Shown one piece after another: positions 1 to 5,706 of a stretch of DNA of 16,432 nt (position 1 is its first letter; each line of letters opens with the position of its first letter). Position numbers and translations under genes: made by a program. This stretch comes from Candidatus Omnitrophota bacterium (GTDB lineage Bacteria; Omnitrophota; Gorgyraeia; Tantalellales; Tantalellaceae). The notes under the pieces are model-generated. The model was not told the DNA's origin. It saw only the letters and a list, made by a program, of their open reading frames with translations, and searched no databases. Location of the stretch: contig JAQUNB010000001.1 in the NCBI GenBank assembly GCA_028717825.1, positions 1 through 16,432 on the forward strand, in the 5' to 3' direction.

Positions 1-1
1 G

Positions 2-415
2 GACGGCAACCGCTGCCGGTGTGCAGACGGGTCTTTTTCGGTCCCGGAAGGATATGAAGCTTATCTCAATGAAATATTAAGTATGCAGGAAGCACTGAAT
101 CCAATGTCTCACTTAAAAAGGTATGAGCTTGTAAAAGGCGATGCGGTACAAACGATCCCGGATTATTTCATAAAACATCCCGAAACAATGGCTTCTTTAG
201 CGATATTCGATTTTGATATTTATAAACCTACGAAAACCGCCTTAGAGGCGATAAAGCCATGTTTGTGCAAAGGAAGCGTTCTGGTTTTTGATGAGCTGTG
301 TGATGATATATTCCCGGGTGAAACAGTTGCGTTGAAAGAAGTTTTCGGGTTGAATAATTTGAAGATCCATAGGTTTGCTATGACTTCAAGGATTTCTTAT
401 GCGGTGATGGAATGA
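2..415 (+). CDS. TylF/MycF-like SAM-dependent O-methyltransferase, C-terminal part
   Basis: The reading frame is open from the left edge of the window, so the N-terminus lies outside and only about 137 residues are visible. The segment AIFDFDIYKPT, followed by a helix and then SVLVFDE, matches the second half of the class I methyltransferase fold in the TylF/MycF (macrocin O-methyltransferase) family, where an acidic DxDxY-T motif contributes to metal and substrate binding. Family members are roughly 230-270 residues, so about half is missing. The SAM-binding glycine motif would lie upstream and cannot be checked. In glycan clusters such enzymes O-methylate sugar hydroxyls, and that is the inferred role here. 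The stop codon overlaps the start of the transketolase N-subunit gene in an ATGA arrangement, suggesting translational coupling. An internal ATG at position 83 is not taken as the start because homologous-looking sequence continues upstream. Confidence 0.75.
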   Translation, partial: DGNRCRCADGSFSVPEGYEAYLNEILSMQEALNPMSHLKRYELVKGDAVQTIPDYFIKHPETMASLAIFDFDIYKPTKTALEAIKPCLCKGSVLVFDELCDDIFPGETVALKEVFGLNNLKIHRFAMTSRISYAVME

Positions 416-1194
416 TACCGGAATGTAAAAGAATAAGAGAAAATATATTAAAGATCTCCAACAAAAGCGGGCATGGACATATACCAACCTGTTTTTCTGT
501 TGTAGAGGTTTTGTATGCGCTCTATAGCATTATTAAATGTGATCCCAAAGATCCGCTATACAAGAACAGGGATATTTTTGTTTTAAGCAAAGGGCATGCA
601 GCGCTTGCTCTTTATTGTATCCTGGCCCAATTTGGGTATTTTGACATTAAAAAAGTATATTCTTTAGGGTCCTTTATGTCCGATTTTGGGTGCCACGCCG
701 ATCGTTTTAAAGTGCCCGGGATCGAGGTGTCCACCGGTTCTCTGGGGCACGGGATAGGTGTAGCGACAGGTATGGCTCTTGCTCTTAGGATACAGAAAAG
801 TCAAAGGCATGTTTATACCTTGATAGGTGACGGCGAAGCTAATGAGGGGGCTGTATGGGAAGCCATTATGGTGGCATCTGATCTTCGGTTATCAAATCTG
901 ACCGTTATATACGATAACAATAGGTCCCATCCAAGGGGGCTGCAGATACAAAAACCCGTAGAAATATTCAAGGGGTTTGGATGTGACGTTGCGGAAGTAC
1001 CGGGGCATGATATCGCAGTGTTACAACAAGAGTTTAAGAAAAGAGCGGATACAGTGAGGGTCGTTGTTGCAAATTCAAAAAAAGGGTTTGGATGCAAAAC
1101 ATTTATTGATAATCAATATGAGTGGCACAGAAAATCACCGACCGATAATGAGCTTGAGATATTGATGAGGGAATTAGATGAGAAAGCAGTTTAA
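412..1194 (+). CDS. Transketolase, N-terminal (thiamine-diphosphate-binding) subunit
   Basis: This 260-residue protein matches the N-terminal half of transketolase, as in split two-gene transketolases. Visible motifs are SGHGH (residues 19-23), SKGHA (59-63), CHAD (94-97), GSLGHG (109-114) and the thiamine diphosphate/metal motif starting GDGE at 139, with Asn170 thirty residues after Asp140, the spacing of the metal ligands in transketolases. The histidines that line the active-site channel in yeast transketolase therefore have visible counterparts. With the next gene it should transfer two-carbon ketol units between sugars. The start overlaps the upstream stop (ATGA) and the end overlaps the C-subunit gene by 17 nt, so the two subunits are likely made together. 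Its place in a heptose-sugar cluster suggests supply of sedoheptulose 7-phosphate or two-carbon transfer to a nucleotide sugar. Both are inferences. Confidence 0.9.
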   Translation: MIPECKRIRENILKISNKSGHGHIPTCFSVVEVLYALYSIIKCDPKDPLYKNRDIFVLSKGHAALALYCILAQFGYFDIKKVYSLGSFMSDFGCHADRFKVPGIEVSTGSLGHGIGVATGMALALRIQKSQRHVYTLIGDGEANEGAVWEAIMVASDLRLSNLTVIYDNNRSHPRGLQIQKPVEIFKGFGCDVAEVPGHDIAVLQQEFKKRADTVRVVVANSKKGFGCKTFIDNQYEWHRKSPTDNELEILMRELDEKAV

Positions 1195-2050
1195 AAAGAC
1201 CGTTATGGACCTAGCTCTTAAGAACGATAAGATCGTCCTGATCTTCGGGGACGTGAGTGTATATTTATTCAAAGATTTCAGCGAGAAGTATCCTGACAGG
1301 TTCTACAATATGGGTATTTGCGAGAATACGCTCGTAAGCGTGGGGGCAGGGGTGAGTTCGCGGGGGTTGATCCCGTTCATTCACACGATCGCTCCGTTTA
1401 TTACCGAAAGAAGCTTTGAGCAGATTAAACTGGACATGTGTTATAATAATTTTGGAGGGAACATAGTATCTTGCGGAGCGTCCTTTGATTACGCATGGGA
1501 CGGGGCCACTCATCATTGTTATACGGACCTAGCCATATTGAGAACCCTGCCAAATATCGAGGTTATACAGCCCGGATCGTGCAAGGAACTGGATGTTTTG
1601 CTAAGAAGTCAATATGATAACGGCAAACCCACGTATTTCAGACTTTCAGACCATCCACATAACATTGATATGGAAGTTGAGTTCGGGAAAGGCGTGGTTT
1701 TGAAGGACGCAGGCGCAGATATTACGGTAGTGACGGCCGGGCCGCTTCTTGGTAATGTTTGGGAGGCTTGCAGTGATCTCCCCGTTAATGTGCTCTATTT
1801 TCATACGATCAAACCGGTCGACAAGGAATTAATACAGAGATATAAGGATACGAAAATAATGGTTTTTCATGATGCTTTTGGTCTATATGAGGCTATTTGT
1901 GAATTGGGTGAATTGAGTGTCTCTCGCTATGGCATCCCGGACGAATTTTGCAGTTGGTACGGGACTCTGGCGGAAATAAGGGAAAAAATAGGGATAGATG
2001 TGAAATCTATTCGTGATGTCGTTAAAAGGTCAACAAAAAAGAGGTCTTAA
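1178..2050 (+). CDS. Transketolase, C-terminal (pyrimidine-binding) subunit
   Basis: A 290-residue partner of the preceding subunit. NMGICEN (residues 44-50) is the family's GI.E. motif, and Glu49 corresponds to the glutamate that activates thiamine diphosphate. ATHHCYTDLAILR (110-122) matches the conserved THH...D segment that binds substrate. A C-terminal transketolase domain follows from about residue 165. By eye, the segment YFRLSDHP (153-160) aligns with the stretch that in many transketolases reads LSR or LGR; the arginine, a phosphate contact in yeast transketolase, is replaced here by Asp158. Substrate preference may therefore differ from housekeeping transketolase. The ATG has a GAGGG site six bases upstream and lies inside the end of the N-subunit gene, a typical coupled arrangement. 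The stop lies just before the start of the following SDR gene. Confidence 0.88.
   Translation: MRKQFKKTVMDLALKNDKIVLIFGDVSVYLFKDFSEKYPDRFYNMGICENTLVSVGAGVSSRGLIPFIHTIAPFITERSFEQIKLDMCYNNFGGNIVSCGASFDYAWDGATHHCYTDLAILRTLPNIEVIQPGSCKELDVLLRSQYDNGKPTYFRLSDHPHNIDMEVEFGKGVVLKDAGADITVVTAGPLLGNVWEACSDLPVNVLYFHTIKPVDKELIQRYKDTKIMVFHDAFGLYEAICELGELSVSRYGIPDEFCSWYGTLAEIREKIGIDVKSIRDVVKRSTKKRS
2039..2045 (+). promoter_or_regulatory. Ribosome binding site deciding the start of the first SDR gene
   Basis: AAGAGGT lies six bases before the ATG at 2052. This favours 2052 over the in-frame ATG at 2013, which would overlap the transketolase gene by 38 bases and add 13 residues ahead of the Rossmann fold. Confidence 0.65.
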
Positions 2051-2051
2051 T

Positions 2052-3011
2052 ATGTTTTATAAAGGGAAAAAAGTACTTGTTACTGGTGGAGCCGGGTTTG
2101 TCGGAACGCATATTGTGGAAGAACTCTTGAAACATGACGCGAAAGTTCGTGTAAGCATTCACAACCGCCCAATGATCGTTAAGGATAAAAATGTCGAAAC
2201 CGTTCAGGCAGATCTTGCCAATTTGGGAGACTGTATTCAGGCGGTAAAGGGCGTAGATTATATTTTTCATGCTGCAGGAGCGGTTGCTGCTGCAGCCGTG
2301 ACAACTACTAATCCTATGGAAGCTATTATCGGTAATCTTGTTCTTACAGCGCGCATATTGCAAGCCTCTTGGGAGTGTAAGGTTGGAAGGGTGCTTATTT
2401 TTAGCAGTAGTACCGGATATCCGGCCGCCGATTATCCTATAAAGGAAGAAGAGATGTGGAAGGCGCATCCTCATCCTACGTATTTTGGTTACGGCTGGAT
2501 GCGTCGATATCTGGAGCTTCTGGGAGAATATGTTCATTCTAAATCCGGGGTAAAAGTCGTTATAGTCCGACCGACGGCGGTTTATGGAAGGCATGACAAT
2601 TTTAACCCTAAGACAAGCCATGTCATTCCGGCGCTCATAAGACGAGCCGTAGAAAAAGAAAACCCTTTTGTTGTGTGGGGAACAGGGGACGAGGTCAGAG
2701 ATTTTCTTCATATTAAAGATCTTGCACGTGCATGCCTGCTTATGCTTGAGAAGTGTCCGGATTGCGATCCTGTCAATATCGGTTATGGCAAAGTCGTAAC
2801 AGTAAAGGAAATAGTCAACGCGATCCTGGAAGCTGCCGGGCATAATGACAGAAAAATAGTTTTTGATTCGTCCAAGCCTACAACAATACCGTTCAGAATG
2901 GTGGATACGACAAAGGCTAAACGTTTGCTGGGTTTCGAACCGTCAATATCCCTTGAAGAAGGGCTCAGAGATACGGTTGAATGGTATGTGCGGGAAAGGT
3001 CAAAGGCATAA
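2052..3011 (+). CDS. NAD(P)-dependent extended SDR, GDP-L-fucose synthase-like, with YxxxR motif
   Basis: A 319-residue extended short-chain dehydrogenase/reductase. The Rossmann motif GGAGFVG is at residues 12-18 and the catalytic serine region FSSSTGYP at 117-124. RPTAVYG, DNFNP and SHVIPALIRR (189-198), then VVWGTG and the KP-rich C-terminal segment, closely resemble GDP-L-fucose synthase (Fcl/WcaG). Fcl does 3,5-epimerisation and NADPH reduction of a GDP-4-keto-6-deoxy sugar. The active-site Tyr147 is present but the lysine four residues on is Arg151. Of the two Fcl epimerase residues, His is present (His190) while Cys is replaced by Thr121. A likely role is reductase, epimerase or both on a GDP-4-keto-6-deoxy-heptose, comparable to MlghC/DdahC or DmhB, but substrate is inferred. 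The start at 2052 is set by its ribosome binding site. It is paralogous to the SDR at 4019. Confidence 0.85.
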   Translation: MFYKGKKVLVTGGAGFVGTHIVEELLKHDAKVRVSIHNRPMIVKDKNVETVQADLANLGDCIQAVKGVDYIFHAAGAVAAAAVTTTNPMEAIIGNLVLTARILQASWECKVGRVLIFSSSTGYPAADYPIKEEEMWKAHPHPTYFGYGWMRRYLELLGEYVHSKSGVKVVIVRPTAVYGRHDNFNPKTSHVIPALIRRAVEKENPFVVWGTGDEVRDFLHIKDLARACLLMLEKCPDCDPVNIGYGKVVTVKEIVNAILEAAGHNDRKIVFDSSKPTTIPFRMVDTTKAKRLLGFEPSISLEEGLRDTVEWYVRERSKA

Positions 3012-3034
3012 AAAAGTAAAAGGACAGTTAAAAC

Positions 3035-3985
3035 ATGGACAAGGTATTAAATACTGGCAGAAAAAAGATGATCGGGATCAAGGATCTTTCCGAGATGTTC
3101 GATCACCCTGAAAAGGATCTTTCCGGATTCTTTGTGACACAATTCAACAATATAGACACTATTTTCAGGGAAGCCAATCTTAAAGAGTTCTCGGAATATT
3201 GTATGGATGTCCTAAAACTGATCAACTCAAGCGTAATTACCAGAACAAAAGAAGAAAATTTGAAAGTCTGGAATAAGGGATGGGAAGAAAACCTTAATGC
3301 GTTGCTTGCTTGTAGCGATCTTAGTGAGGTTTTAAGACCGAAGTATTTCAGGGGGGCGAAATATCTTAGGTATAAGAAGGGTCTCATTGTTTCAAAGAAT
3401 CCGATGCTTGAGCACGATCTTTTTACTCTTGTAAGAGACATTATTTTCAGAAAATATTTATCTAAGTGCGAAAATATTTATGAATTTGGGTGCGGGAGTT
3501 GTCAGAACCTGCTGATGCTTTCAAACATATTTCCCGATAAGAGATTATATGGAATGGATTGGGCTCCAAGTTCTGTTAAGATCGTAGAAGCTCTGGCTAA
3601 AAAGAGAAAATTGAAAATACATGGTGCCGTTTTTGACATGATGAACCCTTCTCGGGGGATTGCGTTAAGGCCGAAAAGCGCTGTATTGACCGTGCATGCT
3701 TTGGAACAGCTTGGAGAGGATCACGGCAATTTATTGTCATATCTCCTTACGGCGAGGCCGGATATTGTTGTACATTATGAGCCGATATTGGAATTTTATG
3801 ACCAGAATAATCTGTTAGATTACTTGGCAATTTTATATTCAAAGAAAAGAAACTATTTGTCCGGATTCTGGACAGCCTTGTGTGAACTGGAAAGGAAAGG
3901 GAAAATAGAGATAATCAGAGCTAAGAGACCTTTTCTGGGAGGGGTTATTCACGAGGCGTCTTTAATAGTATGGAGACCGGTCTAG
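3035..3985 (+). CDS. Putative class I SAM-dependent methyltransferase of unrecognised subfamily
   Basis: A 316-residue soluble protein that I can place only at fold level. Residues about 148-175 read IYEFGCGSC, then a helix, then LYGMDWAPSS, the pattern of motif I and the acidic ribose-binding strand of class I methyltransferases, though the usual third glycine of motif I is cysteine here. The later strands are less typical (SAVLTVHALEQL near residue 215). About 145 residues precede the SAM domain and contain a charged, tryptophan-bearing stretch around residues 74-85. It lies between the two SDR genes, 23 bases after the first and 33 before the second, which suggests action on the same sugar. 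An AAAGGA site lies about 11 bases before the ATG at 3035. A second in-frame ATG at 3068 is possible. The methyl acceptor is unknown. Confidence 0.6.
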   Translation: MDKVLNTGRKKMIGIKDLSEMFDHPEKDLSGFFVTQFNNIDTIFREANLKEFSEYCMDVLKLINSSVITRTKEENLKVWNKGWEENLNALLACSDLSEVLRPKYFRGAKYLRYKKGLIVSKNPMLEHDLFTLVRDIIFRKYLSKCENIYEFGCGSCQNLLMLSNIFPDKRLYGMDWAPSSVKIVEALAKKRKLKIHGAVFDMMNPSRGIALRPKSAVLTVHALEQLGEDHGNLLSYLLTARPDIVVHYEPILEFYDQNNLLDYLAILYSKKRNYLSGFWTALCELERKGKIEIIRAKRPFLGGVIHEASLIVWRPV

Positions 3986-4008
3986 AGAACACGGCGAATT
4001 GTGCAAAT

Positions 4009-4013
4009 GGAGG
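4009..4013 (+). promoter_or_regulatory. Ribosome binding site deciding the start of the second SDR gene
   Basis: GGAGG lies five bases upstream of the ATG at 4019. The alternative in-frame GTG at 4001 has no such site, so 4019 is preferred. Confidence 0.6.
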
Positions 4014-4018
4014 GATCT

Positions 4019-5020
4019 ATGATAACAGGGGAAATAATCAGGAGTTTTAAGGGGAAGAATACATTAATAACTGGCGGAACGGGACTTATTGGCAGGCAAG
4101 TTGTGGATATCCTTTGTGACGCAGGCGCCTGTGTCAAAGTTGTTTCATTGGATGATATACGGTTAAATGATAAGGCCGAATATATTTATGCGGACATAAC
4201 GGATTTCGGGCTGTGTAAAAATATAGCAAAAGATATGGATTTTGTATTTCATCTGGCAGGGGTTAAAGGATCAGCGAAGGTCTCGACGGAGCAATTGGCC
4301 AGTCATTTTGTTCCGACGTTGATGATGAATACGAATATTCTGGAGGCAGCTAGGATGAACAACGTGAAAAAAGTGGTATATACAAGTTCGATCGGTGCCT
4401 ATGGAAATACGGATATTTTCCGGGAAGCCGATTATAGGTTGGACAGCATGCCCATGGATTTCGCCGGATGGTCAAAAAGAATGGCAGAACTGCAGATCTC
4501 GGCATACAAGGTGCAGTATAAATTGGAGAATTTCGCTATTGTGCGCCCATGTAACGTGTATGGTCCGGGTGACAATTTTGACCCGGATAATGCTATGGTG
4601 ATCCCGTCACTGATGCATCGTATATATCACAAAGAGGATCCACTCGTGGTCTGGGGGGATGGCACTGCGATCCGGGATTTTGCTTATAGCCGTGATGTGG
4701 CAGAAGGTGTTATACAAGCTCTTTATTATGGCACAGGCGCTAGTTTTGTGAATCTCGGTAGCGGCCGCGGATATTCCGTTAGAGAACTGGTGGAGACTTT
4801 AAAGAGCTTTCTTGGTTTCAATTATCATTTTGATGTCACTAAACCCTCGGGATTTCCCAAGCGTGTAATGGACATATCCTTGGCTAAAAAATTAATTAAG
4901 TACGATCCAAAGACTACGCTGCTTGACGGATTGAGAGAAACGTGGGAATGGTTCGTGAAAAATCAGGATGAATATCTTAAAAAACAGAATTATTTCAAAA
5001 AAGATAAAGGGGGATTTTAA
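4019..5020 (+). CDS. Extended SDR, GDP-L-fucose synthase-like paralogue lacking the catalytic tyrosine
   Basis: A 333-residue extended SDR paralogous to the one at 2052. The nucleotide-binding motif GGTGLIG is at residues 19-25, YTSSIGAYG at 121-129, RPCNVYGPGDNFDP at 176-189 and VVWGDG at 210-215. The canonical YxxxK reads AGWSK (149-153): Lys153 is kept but the tyrosine is Ala149, encoded by an unambiguous GCC. Positions equivalent to the Fcl epimerisation residues Cys and His appear as Ile125 and Met193. As drawn, this enzyme lacks the standard acid/base residue, so it may be a regulatory or structural partner, use another residue, or perform a non-redox step. The C-terminal 20 residues are Lys/Asp rich. 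The start is set by GGAGG before 4019. The DUF4956 gene follows after two bases. Confidence 0.82.
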   Translation: MITGEIIRSFKGKNTLITGGTGLIGRQVVDILCDAGACVKVVSLDDIRLNDKAEYIYADITDFGLCKNIAKDMDFVFHLAGVKGSAKVSTEQLASHFVPTLMMNTNILEAARMNNVKKVVYTSSIGAYGNTDIFREADYRLDSMPMDFAGWSKRMAELQISAYKVQYKLENFAIVRPCNVYGPGDNFDPDNAMVIPSLMHRIYHKEDPLVVWGDGTAIRDFAYSRDVAEGVIQALYYGTGASFVNLGSGRGYSVRELVETLKSFLGFNYHFDVTKPSGFPKRVMDISLAKKLIKYDPKTTLLDGLRETWEWFVKNQDEYLKKQNYFKKDKGGF

Positions 5021-5022
5021 TT

Positions 5023-5706
5023 ATGAATAAATTCCAGGCTTTTCAGAAATTTGCGGCAGCGGAAAGCGCCCAGATACCGGTTTTGGGTTTTGTGTTCAAC
5101 TTATTTTTAGCGGCGCTGCTATCTTTTTTACTTGCGCGGGTATATGTTGCATATGGAACGTCTTTGTCGAACCGGAGGATGTTTGCAAGGAATTTTGTGA
5201 TGATAACCATGACAACGTTACTTGTAATAGCCATAGTTAAGTCGTCGTTAGCTTTATCTTTGGGGCTCGTCGGGGCCTTATCCATAGTACGTTTTCGCGC
5301 GGCCATTAAAGAACCCGAAGAGCTGGCTTATTTGTTCCTGGCGATTGCGATCGGTCTGGGGTTTGGTGCTGATCAGAGAGTGATAACAGTAGTAGCGGTG
5401 TTTATTATAGTATGTGTCCTTATATTGAGAAAACAGTATCATGGTATAGAAGGACATCAAAATATTTATTTGACAGTTTCCAGTGATAGCGGGAAAAGTA
5501 TAACGTTGAAAGATATAGTGGAAATACTCGGCAAATCCTGCAAGACGGTGAATATGAGACGGTTCGATGAAACAAAGGAAAATATGGAAGCAGCTTTTCT
5601 CGTAGACTGCGAGGATATTGATAAATTACAGACGGTAAAAACCGAGCTGCAGGGACTTGACGATTCATTACGGATTTCCTTTTTAAGTAATAAGGGGGAC
5701 ATTTAA
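5023..5706 (+). CDS. DUF4956 family membrane protein
   Basis: A 227-residue protein with three to four hydrophobic segments between residues about 18 and 135, followed by a soluble C-terminal domain of about 85 residues. The segment LSLGLVGALSIVRFRAAIKE (about residues 77-96) is the hallmark of DUF4956: a glycine-rich helix running into SIVRFR, then an acidic EPEELAYLF and another glycine-rich membrane helix. The biochemical function of the family is unknown. It commonly neighbours CotH-type kinases and VTC-domain proteins, and that exact trio follows here. The C-terminal part resembles a small alpha/beta domain and may be cytoplasmic. AAAGGGGGA lies eight bases upstream of the ATG. The gene ends directly against the CotH gene start, suggesting coupled expression. 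I infer a membrane component for export or regulation of whatever the next two proteins make. Confidence 0.85.
   Translation: MNKFQAFQKFAAAESAQIPVLGFVFNLFLAALLSFLLARVYVAYGTSLSNRRMFARNFVMITMTTLLVIAIVKSSLALSLGLVGALSIVRFRAAIKEPEELAYLFLAIAIGLGFGADQRVITVVAVFIIVCVLILRKQYHGIEGHQNIYLTVSSDSGKSITLKDIVEILGKSCKTVNMRRFDETKENMEAAFLVDCEDIDKLQTVKTELQGLDDSLRISFLSNKGDI

Noticed and set aside
2022..2843. Long open frame on the minus strand across the first SDR gene
   Set aside because: It lies opposite a clear, motif-rich SDR gene, has no recognisable domain and is typical of antisense shadows in this composition.
3449..3480. Direct repeat of GAAAATATTTA within coding sequence
   Set aside because: Two AT-rich copies inside a gene, explained by codon usage; no third copy or array.
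3974..3983. Perfect ten-base palindrome AGACCGGTCT at the end of the methyltransferase gene
   Set aside because: It overlaps the stop codon and a single short palindrome is expected by chance; no second copy or flanking regulatory signal was seen.
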